A stretch of DNA of 64,000 nt from Artemisia argyi (taxonomy: Eukaryota; Streptophyta; Magnoliopsida; Asterales; Asteraceae), in NCBI GenBank assembly GCA_030686995.1, contig CM060692.1, positions 128,169,796-128,233,795 on the forward strand, in the 5' to 3' direction. Shown piece by piece: positions 10,968-23,810 of this stretch (positions are counted from its first letter, which is position 1; each line of letters begins with the position of its first letter). A program made the position numbers and the translations under genes. The notes under the pieces are model-generated. The model saw nothing but the letters and a program-made list of their open reading frames with translations. It had not been told where the DNA came from and did not search any database.

Positions 10968-12619
10968 TGTGGAAAACTAGAAGGGGGGGGGGGGGGGGGT
11001 TGAATAGTTTTACGTCTTTTTTGTTTTATTTATATTATAAAAGTTTGCTTCTAAAGAATAGACGTAAATTTCAAAACTCTTTAATGCAAAAATATAGATA
11101 CTAGTTTATTTACGATTTTCATATAAACACTATTTATATATAATGTTGGGAAAGAATTTAAAATTTCATATATCATATATTAGCATATATATGTATATGT
11201 GTTTTAATGAGAGTTTATGTACTTGGTTTGTTTTTATAAAATTAATGTTATGAATGAATCCTAGTTTGATCTTTATGTGAAATCAATATATGCACAACAC
11301 AAGCAATTATAATTATGTATGAAATGTTAACAAGTAAATAATCAAAGAGTGAGAGATAGAAAGATCAAACTGAGAGACAAAGGATTTATAGTGGTTCGGC
11401 TACAAGGACACCTTCCTTGCCCTACTCCACTCCCCGAGTCACTTACTCGAGTGTTTTCTTCACTAGATCAAAAGTCTCCCTTATGGCGGAGAAAACCTTA
11501 CACACCAAATTACACACCACAACTTCGTCACAACTCAATCACAACTTCTACACAACTTCTTCACACCAATCTACTTCACACCTTTCTACTTCACTCCTAG
11601 CTTCTTCACACCTTACTACTTTCTAACTCTTCTTCTTCACGCCACTTGTTTCTTCACAGCTTCACTACTTAGTTCTATCCACTACTCCAAGATATATACT
11701 TCTTCATAACTTCTAGGCTTCAACTTCTTTGTCTTCACAACTAATCTCTACTACAATATACTACCGCTTCTTATTTCTTCTACCACTAATCCTATGCAAC
11801 TCTACTTCTTCACTTCTAGTATTACTTCACACCTTTAATAAATCTAGATCCTATATCTAAATCTAGCTAACTAATGTATACACTATATTCACCAAAGAAT
11901 GAATGATATACAAGATGAAATGATCAAACAACTTAGATAGCAAGATGATACTAAGTTGCAATACTTCTAGTCTTGATAAATAGAAGTACTCTTCTCTTTG
12001 CACTTGGATGGATGAGGCTTTGGATCACTTGGAAACAAAGGCTTATGAATTATATGATCAAAGGATTTTTAAGATGGAAATGGAGGTTAGAATCAGAAAG
12101 TTTTTAGTGCAAAAAGGTGAGAAAAATTCTAGATTTAAGGTGGTATTTATAGCCAACAAATTCTGACAACTGGAGCGTGCCGGTCCCCTTAAATCATGGC
12201 CGCCCCCCTTAAAATTAAGGGGGCCGCCCAGCTGTAACGGCCAAAAGTTTTGTCTTTTAGTGGGAAAAGTTTATTTGGTGAAAAACTAACTGATTTTGGT
12301 TAAAAATTTGAATTCATATATTAAGTATGATTAAAACATTTTTCTTTATTACCAAAAGTGTTTTTTAAAAATATATAATAAGTTTATATATTAAAATAAA
12401 CTTTGTAGTACTTAATTAAATACCCCTTTGATCTTATAATGCATTAAACACAATGTTTATTCATACCTTAAGTGATTAGATGGTGAAAGTGATTATTTAC
12501 TACTAAATACTTGTTTACATCATGATCTTTGGTTTGATGAGTTTTCGTTTTGTGATTATCAAAATATAAAGAACTCGAAAGATATGAATAACGTTTCTAG
12601 TCAATTATTTATATCAACC
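10968..12619 (-). mobile_element. Solo LTR K, Sire-like copia type
   Basis: A 1652-base LTR with a TG edge at 10968 and a decayed far edge at 12619, flanked by the duplication CAAGC (10963-10967 and 12620-12624). Removing it rejoins G's gag-pro sequence. On the minus strand it has a TATAAATA box at 12151-12144 with a GC-rich block just upstream in the sense direction (12175-12240), the same arrangement as in G's LTR. A G run of about 17 lies at 10983-10999. The 11400-11850 part is C/T-rich with repeated CTTCTTCACAC-like words. No internal region remains, so it arose by LTR-LTR recombination. Confidence 0.75.
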
Positions 12620-12840
12620 CAAGCTTATACCTAACAAACATATAACTCAAAAACTTGGTCCCCAATGTTTGTTGGGTCCATTGTGGTTAGTATAAAGCAT
12701 TCCCAAGTTGAACATCCTTGGGTCTTGAAGTAAGACACTAAGTGTTTCTAGACCATACCTTAAGAACATAGACCAATGATTATTTTGAAAATTACTTTGG
12801 TGTTGAAAAGTTGGTCTAATATTTTGATAAATGTTTGGTC

Positions 12841-14541
12841 TTAAATATCTTTGGTTTGGGTAGGAGTTGTCTCTCCTTTGAGATTATATTCATGATGTGA
12901 AGATCTTTGATTATTGTTAAAATTTCTTCCTGACGATGATTGATTCCTTTGATAGGAATGTCTTTGGCTATATGACGGTTTCATATTTGGTGTGGGCAAG
13001 ATAGGTTTATGGTTGACTCGAGCTTGTGTGTATCCAAGTCCATTACGTGAAACCGGGTTGTAAAATTGTTTTGGGGTTTCTCTTCTTGTAATGGGCGCTT
13101 GAGTACCTCGAGTTTTTGCAAAAAGAGTTTGAGGAACATTTGGTTTAACAAGAACTTTAGACAAAACATTTGGTTTTTCATTTTGTCCTTCTTTTACAAA
13201 CATTATTGGTTTGCTTAAACTTACGGAAGTAGTTTTCTCATTTTTTGAAAATCTAAGACCTTCTTTATCTTGGGACAATTTTTTTTGACTTAACATGTCA
13301 TCCAAATCATTGCTACTTTTCTTAAATTTAGAAAAACTTAATGACTCTTTTTGAAGTTTGGATACTTTGTCATTCAAAGAGTTAACCTCATGTACAAGTT
13401 TTTCGCAACTTGTGCAAGGTTCAACCACCTCTTTGCGTTGAGTAAGTCTCTTTACTTCTCGTTCAAGTTCAAGCACCTTGTCATTAAGAGAGTGTTTCTC
13501 CTCAACAAGTTTTTCAATAGTTTTAAAAAATTCCTCATTCTCTTTTTGCAAATTACGAATATTTAAATCTTTATTAGAAGTAGAAGAGTTCGGAGAAATC
13601 TCTTGAGTTTCAAATGCCATGAGACACGTTGCATTCTTTTTCGAATGATCCCCGTCTTCACTATCACTCCAAGCTCCGCCGACGAATGCCCTATTTTCTT
13701 TAGGCTTTGGACATTCACTTATAAAGTGATTCTTGCCTCCACAATTGTAGCACTCACGTTCACGCCTTGAGCTTCCACCACCTTTATTATTATAGCCACG
13801 ATATCTTCCAACCTTTCTACCATTACTATCACCTTGGTTATCAAACCGATTACCATGCCTAGGGTTACCTTCTCGTCTAAAGAACTTCCTAAAGTTCCTT
13901 GCCATAAGGTTAAGCTCTTCATCGTCTTCATCACTTCCTTCACCATTGTCTTCACTAGTTTGTTCCCAAGTGACTTTAGCTTTAAGAGCTAGTGACTTAA
14001 CTTCTTTCTTCTTTTCTTTAGAAACGACCTTGTCGTTTTCTAAAATCATTTCATACACTTTGAGGTTGCCGATTAGCTCGTCAAGAGGAAGTTCCACTAA
14101 GTTCTTGGCTTCTTTAATAGCCGTCACCTTTGGCTTCCACTTCACCGGTAGTGCTCGAAGAAACTTTCTCACATGGTTCTTGTTGTAGAAGCTAGGATCT
14201 ATAGCCATGAGGCTTGTGATAATAGCATTGAACCGTGTGTAACCATTGTCAATGGTTTCATCGTCGGAGATCGAAAACTTCTCATATTGTTGGATGAGCA
14301 AGTCGATCTTGCAATCCTTAACTTGTGAATTGCCTTGATGAGTAATGATGAGTGAGTGCCAAATCTCCTTGGCGGTCTTGCAAATGTGGACTCTCTCGAA
14401 CTACCTTCGAGGTAGAGCATTGTAGATCAACATCTTTGCTTCATCATTTTTGCCAAGCCTCCTCCTCTCATCATCTTTTAGATCCGAATGTGGCTTTTTC
14501 ACCAACAACTTTGTTTCAAGGTCTTCCACCATAAACAAAAA
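12841..14541 (-). pseudogene. gag: Copia gag, main part (element G)
   Basis: This is the structural nucleocapsid polyprotein of a copia element. The frame is open from solo LTR J1 to 12841 except for one TAG at 14401-14403. Starting at 14301, residues 1-90 are the UBN2-type gag core (ending in a GNLKVYEMILEND segment). An acidic linker and an Arg/Gly-rich basic stretch follow, then a CX2CX4HX4C zinc knuckle, CYNCGGKNHFISEC, at residues 184-197 (about 13752-13711). After that come a Leu/Glu/Lys coiled-coil segment (about 240-340) and a basic Asn/Gln/Ser-rich tail. The sequence closely recalls gags of Asteraceae copia elements. It was probably coding until J1, K and the nonsense mutation disabled it. 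Confidence 0.85.
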
Positions 14542-14959
14542 TGTCACACCTCGCCAAGGCGAAAACGCTAGGGTGTAACTTCAAGGATATCATCACAACA
14601 CCTGGTGTCTATATAGAGAACAACTACATACACAAAAATAGAGCAAAGTACAAACACAAAGTGTTGTAACAATACCCCTAAACAAAACAACCAAAACAAA
14701 ATCCGAAACAATACATAAATTCAAACATAGATGCTAAACCACTTCCAATGCAACTAAAGTCTCGTCTATCCACATCCTTCTATCTTATCCTTAGAAAGCT
14801 CACCTGAAAATGATGCTTAAAACGTCAACATAATGTTGGTGAGATTCATAGGTTTAGACACACACACCATAGGTAACTGGTTAACTGTGATTATACAACA
14901 TAGCAGGACAGCAAGACTAGTTATTATACAAGTAAGCACTCAATCACACAATAAAAGGC

Positions 14960-15205
14960 AACCATTGGGACGGAACGTGTCCCCCGATCCAATTAGTTAG
15001 GATGGAACGTGTCCACCGATCCAATTTTATCATCAATTAGGTCGCATGCGCAAGCAACAGGATAAGCATCCTCCCTATTGAATCCCACACAAATTCCACC
15101 ACTTGGGTACAGTTCTACCCTCATCTCGGGTACAGTTCTACCCTCGATTTTCACAACTTGGGTACAGTTCTACCCTTCACATCTCAGGTACAGTTCTACC
15201 CTCGA
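14960..15205. repeat. Hairpin-forming minirepeats in J1
   Basis: Two copies of a unit starting GGACGGAACGTGTCC and four copies of GGGTACAGTTCTACCCTC. Each unit has complementary ends (GGAC/GTCC, GGGTA/TACCC) and can fold on itself. Confidence 0.8.
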
Positions 15206-16516
15206 TTTCCACACAGTTTTCATCACACGATATACACTTAGCATGCAAACACATATAATAACACTCACAAGTCCATGCATTTAAAACACATAATCACAGT
15301 AACTTTAACACAAGCATCATTTCCATCCCAAGTTTAAAACAAATTAAAAAGTGAGACTATGAACTCACCTCAAACCTTGCAGCTTCCACAACACAAATCA
15401 CAAATAAGTCCACGTTACACAAGGCCAAGCTAAAAGCTACAACCCATGTAATACTCATATGATGGATGTCTAAGACTCATATGACCTACCATAGATCTCC
15501 TAGACACCATACTAACCATTACCATAACCTAACACTCACTAAATCACTTGCACTTTTAAAATTAGAAAACGCAGAATTTTTGGGTACATTCGCCCACATG
15601 AAATCACGACAATTAAAGCTCAACAACTCACACAAAAAATTTGCCATGGTGTCTCATAAGCATAGAAGCTAATACCAGAAGGCCATGGGCCAATAACACA
15701 CACAAGTACTCAAAAGAAAATCAAACTTGTCAACTACTCAAATTCGGATCTGAACGCACACAAAAAAGTTTCAATTAACATAAAATACTTCCACAAGTTT
15801 TTATCGCGAATCCTTTTCGTGATAGTCTAATATAACCTAATACTTAACTATTCCAAAAGGCCTAGTCAAAATACCACTTTTACAACCACAAAACACTATC
15901 AAACTTTTACCCAAATTCTGTCCCGGTTTGACAGCTTTGACACCTTAACAAAGAAAAATCAAAATACCAACTTCCCGACCTTGAAATCAATCGTGGATGG
16001 ACTTTTTGGAAAGCTATTTCATTAAACTTCAATTTAGACCTAAAATTCGTGACTTAACTCTTCACCATCTATTATTTACACTCACATCTTTACAGCCTTA
16101 ATTTTCTGCCCAAACCCTAACTCAATAACTAACATGTTTTACGCTCAATCCTCTTAACCAAACATCATACTATTACTAATTATTGATCCCAACATGTTTA
16201 ATAACATTAATTTATAGAATTTTACAAACCCTAGATCCATCATACTTAATATTACATGAATTAGATTAATTAACCAATTAATTGAACATAGGGTTTAAAG
16301 AATTTACCTTGATTCTTGATTTTAGCTTCAAAACTATAAACCCTAATTTTTTTCTTCTTTCTTGGCCTCCCTTGAACGACCAAAATCATAAAAAAAATGT
16401 TTGAGGGTTGTTTGGTTTGTATTTATATTAATTATGGATAATCCTTGGGCCTAAGAGTCATATTTGGACTCAAATTGGGTTTCCTTTTTCCCCTTATCCC
16501 CTAAATCTGCCGCCCC

Positions 16517-16526
<10 letters not shown>

Positions 16527-16611
<85 letters not shown>
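16527..16611. repeat. (TA)n microsatellite
   Basis: About 40 uninterrupted TA units inside J1. The Ile/Tyr reading frame across it is an artefact. Confidence 0.95.
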
Positions 16612-16615
<4 letters not shown>

Positions 16616-17098
16616 TTTTTTTATTAAATTTATTCATTACACTCAAAACTTCATACTTTTTGTATTTTATGTATTCCCATAATGAAACCTCACGCTTTCG
16701 CGATAAACCTTAACTTTTACGACAACCGGAAAAATATCATTTTCAAAACTAAAGTTTCCAAAAATAGATTTTCACCCTTTACAAATGTATAACACATAAA
16801 AACAAACTCCTCGTAACTTGCTAACGCTCAAATACTCGAACGAAGACTCGTTACGCAAAAACACAAAAACACCAAAAACTACGCAAGTCATTTCTACACC
16901 ACAAAGGTGATCAAAATGAATTTCCCACATTCCAAACTTTCCAAACTACAACAAAACCACTTACTCAAAGGGATTTAGTGCTAAAACTCACCTATATCAC
17001 ACTTATATATAACTTACAACACCTAGGACACACCAAACAAACGTCAACCGAGTCAAGACTATCAGTCAAACTGACCTGCCAAAACCATGGTTGTTACA

Positions 17099-17250
17099 AC
17101 AAAATTGCCATTTTGGATGATTTCCCACAAATCAAGATCTTTGGACCTAACATAGGTCTTAAACCGGATTTTCCAAAAACAAAACCCATTGGTTTCTAGC
17201 AAAGGTGGTCTTTGCATAGAGCACCGTTCAACATAGTTCTCTTGAGCCAT
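17099..17250 (-). pseudogene. gag: Copia gag, N-terminal piece (element G)
   Basis: The gag N terminus lies 119 bases inside the primer site. I choose the ATG at 17250 (MAQENYVERCSMQRPPLLE), not the in-frame upstream Met at 17349, because this is where copia gags of this type begin. The segment runs to IIQNGNFV, where solo LTR J1 interrupts it. The protein continues at 14541 on the far side of J1. Confidence 0.8.
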
Positions 17251-17368
17251 GGAACTATACTCAACTTTACCAAAAGTCTTTGTTAGGATTTTAGATTTTT
17301 GGAAAAAAAGTTTTTGACTTAAAATGACTTCTCGGGAAGGTTTTAACACTCAAAAACTTGAGTATTCC

Positions 17369-17380
17369 GCTCTGATACCA
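17369..17380 (-). other. Primer binding site, tRNA-iMet type (element G)
   Basis: The minus strand reads TGGTATCAGAGC, complementary to the 3' end of initiator methionine tRNA, two bases inside the LTR edge at 17383. This fixes G's orientation. Confidence 0.9.
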
Positions 17381-17382
17381 AT

Positions 17383-19802
17383 TGTAGAACCGTAGAGGGG
17401 GGTTTAGACCATCCGTACGTCCAGTTGTGAATTCGCGACTCCGATACTATTTACTAGTATAATCCTTTTGGTGGACTACAAACTGTTACAATTCACTCCA
17501 CCGATATTCACCAATATCGATGCTCACGAAGAAGGAGTTACTCACCAACGGTATTCCGCCCTCGGAAACCACCCAAAAGAATCTCATGATTCGACTTCAC
17601 CTAAGGATCACAAAGGTCACTACTAAGACTTTCACCCGGAAGTATCAAACTCCAACTAGATCCCCAATGATCTAGGCTTGGTCACCAAGACACAAGACTT
17701 CCCTTACAAACAATTGAATGAATGAATATTTGTTCATTCAACCAAGTCCTAACCTAACCTAGAGACTCAATTGTAATAGAAAGGGTATAAGAAAAGAAGA
17801 CCCTCGACACAATCACAAGAGTGGATTAGGTTCTTGTGATTCTTCCCTTGCAAATAGATGTGTTCTTCCAAAGATGTTAGTGTGATAAACAAGAACACAA
17901 GATTAGAGATAGAGAGATTTGAGAGAGATTGAGAGAAAGAATCTAGAGAGAAAGAACAATGGCAAAGGGTGAGGAATACAAGAGGAAAGGGTGGTATTTA
18001 TAGGCCAAGAACCCAAACTTGGGAAATTTTACCGAGGCCGGTGCGTCACCCGCGCGTCGATGCGCCGGCAGCGCGCCAGGCGTCTGTAAGATTTTCCCAA
18101 GTGTTGGGTGTTTGGATCTTACAAATACCTATCCTTGCTAAACCCCCAATTGTACTTCACACTAAACCTTAACATTAATCATTCTAAGGTTTGCTAACTC
18201 AAATAGCCAATTTGGAAAATGTTTTGTGAAGTGTGTAAAAGGGAAACCAAACTACCAAGGGTTTAAAGTGTAGATAGGGTAATTTGGAAGGGGTAGAAGT
18301 GTATCTCCACACATGGCATAGAAAAGAGAGAAAGAATATGCCAAGGAATATTCCAATGTGTGGGGGGGGGGGGGAGAATGTGATGAAGGGTTGAGATGAA
18401 ATGGTTTGAATTGGATGGATAGGATCAAAGGGAGCCTCCCTTGGTTTTCAAACAATTTGACATGTGGTGAATGTGGATGGATGAGATGATCTCATTTGAA
18501 ATGGATGGCTAGGATCAAACATGCCTAGGTTAGGGTTGAGAAGGATATTTCAAGGAATATGCTTTGCTTGGAGGGAAAGGAGAAATGGAGGGTTGAGATG
18601 GTTTCATTTGAAATAAATGGTGGAGATCAAAGAGAGCCTCCTTTGATTGGGGAAGAAGTGTGGATCAATGGTTGAGATGGTTTTGGTTTGAATTGGATGG
18701 TGAGGATTAAAACCATGTGGTGGTATAGGGAAGGGGGATTGGATGGATGGTTGAGATGAGTTTAGTTTGAATTCAATGGTTGAGATCAAACCCATGTGAT
18801 GATATAGAGATGAGGGGTAGGATGGATGGTTGTGATGTGTTGTAATTTGAAATCAATGGCTTCGATGTGAGGAGCCATATTAGGGTTTCCAACAATTGGC
18901 ATGTGTTAAATATGAAGGGTTGGGATGTGTTGTAAGGGAATGGATGGTTAGGATGTAGTGTGTAAGGGAATATGTAAGAGTGTAAGAGATTGTGTAAGAG
19001 AATATATGATTTAGATATGATTGTATATGATTGGTTTCATCTTTTGTATAAATGGGATTAAGAGAGGATTAAGACATAATCTAATTGTCATTAAGAAGAA
19101 AAGGTTTAGACAATTAAAATTATATGTTGAGAAAATCGTAGGTTACTTATAAGTTCAAGTAACACAACGTCGAGAACCCATAGTTTCATATCTTGTGACT
19201 TTCCACGACTCGACGTTCTTAACTAATACCTTGGTTCAAACAAGTTAAGTGCTTTGCCTTGATGTAAAGCATAACCCAAGTAGAAAAGGATGCGTTTACG
19301 CAAAGTAACCTTTGACTTATTTTGACCAATAAAGGAGTAAACCCGTTACGTAATTAGAGAAGACGTAAGCACTGGATATGAGCATATTGATGCTTTCACA
19401 TGATGTTATGTGAAATATATAAGCTCCCTAAGTTTAGAAAAGCCTTGGCTAGAGGCGATAGGTAGAAAACATGAGTTGGCGTTTTCCCGTAAATGGGTGC
19501 TTTAAAAGTTGGATCTCTCTCATCCCAAAACTCGTTTCGAGTGTTCTCAATTAAGCACATAACATATTCATACCTGTATTGAAAGATCCATATTTTTCGG
19601 GTAAGGGGAAAGCCAACTTTCAAAATTCATCCCGAAATTCTTAGACGCCTGGCGCGTTAGCCACGCGTTGATGCGTGGGTGGCGCGCCAGCAGCAGACAT
19701 GAGAATCGAGGAATTTTGGCTAACGTTTGTTATTTTATGTGTTTCGATGGTTTATTTGTCATCATTAAAATATAAAGAGATCTTGATCATGTTGCCTCAA
19801 CA
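17383..19802 (-). repeat. Right (5') LTR of copia element G
   Basis: A full-length 2420-base LTR with TG at 17383 (TGTAGAACCG) and CA at 19802. The promoter drives minus-strand transcription: TATAAATA at 18002-17995 with a GC-rich block at about 18035-18090 immediately upstream in the sense direction. A second GC-rich block in inverted orientation sits at 19643-19697. A G run of 13 lies at 18362-18374. It differs from the left LTR by scattered transitions, so the insertion is fairly young. Confidence 0.9.
17995..18002 (-). promoter_or_regulatory. TATA box of G's 5' LTR
   Basis: TATAAATA on the minus strand, conserved in the other LTR (about 6886-6893) and in K (12144-12151). GC-rich palindromic sequence lies just upstream in the sense direction. 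Confidence 0.6.
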
Positions 19803-20577
19803 AAGTCCTCAGAGATTCATAAAGTTTCAAGAATGGTCCCTGGTCAAAGTTTGGTGAAATTGGCAACTTCAGTCCCTCAGCTTTCAGATATTTGACAATT
19901 TGGTCCCTTAAAGAAATATTTGAAGAAAAGTCAATATTGATCCTCCATATATTAGAGAATTACAAAAGAAGCCCTTGGAAAACATTTTGAAGAAAATCAG
20001 AATTAGTCCTTGGAGTTTGCAGAATTACAGCTTTGGTTCCTAGGATTTTCAAGTTTACAAATTTGTTCCTAAAACTTTAATACTACTAATCCTAAAAAAC
20101 TTAATCCGGTCTAAAAATTCCCACAAGCCCAAAACATACCACAACCCACCACCCTTATCCATCCTACCCAATCCACCCACTTTACCTGAGTCAACCTCAC
20201 CCAAACCCGGTCAACCCAGTAATAAATTACCCTTGCAAATAACCCACCCCTAAATCCATTTTCTTACCCAGATCTGTACTGTACATGTATGAACCCTAAA
20301 TCACCACACGCTCTAATTACCTCAATTCATTGTAATTACCCAATCATAAGAGTTTCTAGAACATGACAGCTGACAACCTGACGCATGGAATGACGCGTGG
20401 ACCAATGACAGATGACACGCAGGATTACCAATCATTTGCACATGATCCAAGGGACGTGAGTGATGGGAATCATCTGGAATTATATCCAAGGGCGGAGAAT
20501 GACTCAAACAAACACACATACCACACGGATTGGTGAGCTGGCACTACTAGAAGGATCCAAGATCTCCTCGTCAATCC

Positions 20578-20585
20578 TATAAATA
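20578..20585 (+). promoter_or_regulatory. TATA box of A's 5' LTR
   Basis: TATAAATA followed by CCCC, the same context as in the LTR fragment at 309-316. Confidence 0.55.
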
Positions 20586-21799
20586 CCCCCTCCTCCACAG
20601 ATTATTGTGTTTAGTTTTATGTAATAGTTAGTTTATTTTACTTCTTTCCTTGTAATCCTTCTTATTATTGTACTAAATTTTCCATTAATGAAATATTAGT
20701 TTTATTGCAATTTCAGCTTATTGTATTAAATTCCTCTTAGTTTTGTTTAAAGCTTAATTACTGCTTATCTAGTTCTTATTAATCAAAGCTAGTTTGTTAA
20801 AAGTTTGTTTTCATAATTGTTTGTCTTATATAATAAAGCCAAAAAAATCAGAAAATCCCTTAAAAACTCAAAAAATAATTTTCATTTGATTTATAAGCTT
20901 CAATAAGCTTTGTTTTTCAGTTCTCATAAGCTCATATAAGCTCAATATATCTTATTGTGAGTGATTATTAGGTTAATACTGTTTCATTATTCAAATCTCA
21001 TAAAAGTCAATTTAAGTCAACTGTTGCAGAAAAGGTCATGAATCCTGGTTAAATTGATAGTCCAAGTGGAGTTTGGGAAGCCATTGACCTATCTAAAGAT
21101 AGGCAAGCATAGTGAATCCCCTCTGTTTGAGCTGAGGGGAAATTAACTTGTGAGTTTTTCATTTAAATTTCTCTATATTGCATATTATTATAGTAGTATT
21201 GTAGATCTGTGTTTGCTTGTTAATTCCTGCTCATTAGTTGTTATAAGTACTTATATTAGTTTCTTAAATCATATTAGTATAGTTTGAATTAGTTTAAGTT
21301 CAATTGTTGTTTCACTTCTGCTCATATCTGCATAATTGTGTATCTGTGAAAATTTTGTGACTGAGATCTGTGTTGTGAGCTTTATACTGTTTGATTGATC
21401 ATATATAATAGCTTGTATGGTTGATTGCTTACATAAATCTCACTTTTGCTTCATAATCATTGACAAACAGCTTCATAACTAGTGTTTGGGTTAGTGGATT
21501 GAGTTATGTTAGAGGTTTGTTTAAGTGGTAATAATAGTTAACTTAGTTCACTGAGGGTTATAGTAGAAGTAATAAAGCTTAAATAGTAGTAGTTAATTAG
21601 CAAATAGTCAAAATACATTTTAATCTCATCATCTTCATAACTGTTAGGATTTTGGCTTGCATAATCATAGAATAAGTTGCATAAGTAGATATATTAGTCT
21701 AATCTAGTCATTCATTAGCTTATTACTGCATTTTCAACCATTTTAGATCAATCAAAACTTATTTTAGTCAACTTAGATTGCATATCAAAAAGTCAAAAA

Positions 21800-21831
21800 A
21801 AATAAATAAATAAATAAATAAATAAATAAAA
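21800..21831. repeat. (AAAT)n microsatellite
   Basis: About eight AAAT units in the U5 part of A's LTR. Confidence 0.9.
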
Positions 21832-23280
21832 TGAAAAAAGCTTTGTACTCAGAAATAGTCAGAATTTTGTGAGCAATTGTAGAATTCATTATTGATTGAA
21901 AAGAGTTGTGGTTTACTGATTTGGGGAGCTTAGTAGCTTAAGAATCATAATCGAAAGGAAAATCTCAGTTTGAACCTCATTTGCTTATTTAGATTTTGGA
22001 TCTTATTTGTCTATTTGTGCATCAATCTGCCCTGCACCATCAGTTTTGGCATTCTTTCTAGGGTACAATTAAGTGAGCAATCAAGGGTTTGAGTTAGTGC
22101 TTTTAGTGTTTCTATTATCTTAGTAGGTCAGTAAAGCTTTTGCCCCTTTTAGCTGGTACTATAGTGCTTATTTGAGTTGCTTTTCATTGCCTGCAAGTTA
22201 AGTGGTTTGAACCAAGTAACTGATTTCAAAAATAGGCCTACTATTGTGATTAGTTGCTTGTAAGTTGAGATTTGTGGATCATTTAAGTTGTTTAGGACCT
22301 GCAGTAGCTTAATTCATTTCTGGCTTATTCTGCTTGGCATCTGCTTTTTCCATTTGTGCTTATTAAAACTGTTTTTGCTCTTGAACTATGTTTCTATGGT
22401 TCATTTGACCCAATTTGAGTTCATTCAAGCTTATTTGTGTATAATACACCTTTGGTATTAGTTTCACTCACTTTGGTCAAAAGTGCTTATCAATAAACAC
22501 TTTCCATAAGCTGTTTTTAAGCCATTAAGCATTTCCATATATTATTTTTCAATTTTAAAAATTTTCCTAAGTTTTAGATATTATTTTAGAATTTCCATAA
22601 AATTTTCATATTTTTCTGAGTTGTTTTGCTATTTTTCTTATTTTATTTTAGTTTTAATCAATTTTTAAATACTTTTATTAAAGAAAAATCAAATAAAAAT
22701 CATAAAAAGCATAAAAATTCCAAAAATATTTTAGAAAATAGTTTTTAGTTATTTTAGATTTTTGAAAATTAAATTTGTATTTTTCTCACTTGATTTCTTT
22801 TTATTTGCATTTTTAATTACTTTTTAATTAGTTAAAATAGTTTTTAATTCATAATAATTAAATAAAAAGTCAAAAAAATATTTTTCTTTTTCCCGAAATT
22901 TTCTTTTATCATTTTTAGCTTAGGAAAATTATTTTCAAACCGTAGGATTAGTCTAGCTTCAAATTCACTTTTTAACTCGCACGTTTACGTTTTATTTACG
23001 TTTAAACTTTCGGTTTTAATTCTACGTTTCATTTTAGGTTTGGTAATTTGATTTACTTGATTAATTGGTTAATTGTGCTTTATTTCCATATTCATTAGTG
23101 TAATTCTCATTGAAATCACTTTTTCTCACTTTCACGGCACTTTTCACGAACCGGGAATTTCAAATTCCATTCACACCGTCACACGGACTACGATCTTGGG
23201 ATTTGTATTCCCTTCAAATCCTTTGGAGAAATATAAATACTATACTATAAACTATATTTGATTTTGAACACATCAAATTT

Positions 23281-23301
23281 TGGCACACCTGCCGGAGAAG
23301 G
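23281..23301 (+). other. Primer binding site, tRNA-Asp type, decayed (element A)
   Basis: Reads TGGCACACCTGCCGGAGAAG, close to the tRNA-Asp complement that D and B keep better (TGGCGCCG...). Several differences are transitions at former CG sites. Confidence 0.7.
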
Positions 23302-23810
23302 TTGAAGTGAATTTTTGATTTTCGTTTTCGAATCGTGTTTTGAAAAACCTTCCTCTTTCTTGTATATATTTTCTATAAAAATATAAAAAGTAAAAAAAAT
23401 CAAAAACACTTTTACTAAAGTGTTTTCAAAATCAAAAAAATAAAATAACATCCTCACTCTCGAGAGAGTGTTGTAAACCATTCCGAAAAAAAACAACAAA
23501 AGAGATCGTGAAATTATACGTATTCGGATTACTTTATTATTACAACCAACTAAACGGGGAATACGGGAAGTCTTGACATTAAATAGCAGATCGAAGAGAG
23601 ATCCATTCTTCTTTCCCGCTCCGCTGCTTGTAATTTTAGAGGAAACGTGTACGAATAACGTATCGGTTACAAAAAGAAAATAAAAGTTTTGTGATTTTGT
23701 TTTTCAATATTTAAAAAAAAGCCAAGAATACTTCCCAAACAAAAATAGAAAAAGATTTTCCATTTCTATTTTGATTTTCTTTTTCTTTTTCATTTGTGTT
23801 TTTGTGGTGT
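23302..23810 (+). other. 5' leader of element A
   Basis: Non-coding leader between primer site and gag. It matches the minus-strand leader of D (46210-46708), including a Lys-codon-like A-rich run. No gene. Confidence 0.5.

Larger units (their letters stand above)
14542..17098 (-). mobile_element. Solo LTR J1, chromovirus (Tekay/Del-like) type
   Basis: A 2557-base insertion splitting G's gag after an IIQNGNFV segment. On the minus strand it starts TGTAACAACC and ends GGTGTGACA, typical edges of Tekay/Del-type LTRs. The right flank is ACAAA; the left flank is an A-run version (ACAAAAA), so the duplication looks slightly altered. It contains hairpin-forming minirepeats (14960-15205) and a long TA microsatellite (16527-16611). 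There is no coding sequence. It shares edges and layout with J2. Confidence 0.65.
6435..19802 (-). mobile_element. Copia element G (Sire-like), deleted and with two nested solo LTRs
   Basis: G is a Ty1/copia element on the minus strand. From its 5' end it reads: LTR 19802-17383, initiator-Met-type primer site 17380-17369, gag 17250-12841 (interrupted by J1), protease trace near 10930 (after solo LTR K), integrase trace 9960-9450, purine tract 8702-8689, 3' LTR 8688-~6621. Reverse transcriptase and RNase H are absent, so it cannot copy itself. Long LTRs, this gag type and the purine tract fit the Sire/Maximus lineage. Its right edge abuts the body of an Athila LTR at 19803, implying insertion into A's 5' LTR, but no matching duplication is seen on the left. 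Confidence 0.8.
19803..23275 (+). repeat. 5' LTR of Athila element A (5' end missing)
   Basis: At least 3.47 kb of LTR ending ACATCA at 23275, six bases before the primer site. TATA box at 20578-20585, followed by ATTAATGAA near 20684. The U3 side is C-rich (ACCCACC words at 20150-20270). The U5 side is very AT-rich, with many ATAAGCT words, an AAAT microsatellite at 21800-21831 and a conserved GCTTAT/ATAAAC hairpin near 22482-22503. The left end is truncated where copia G begins. No gene is present in this stretch. Confidence 0.8.

Noticed and set aside
16464..16682. A small hydrophobic protein
   Set aside because: It is mostly a (TA)n microsatellite read as Ile-Tyr repeats.
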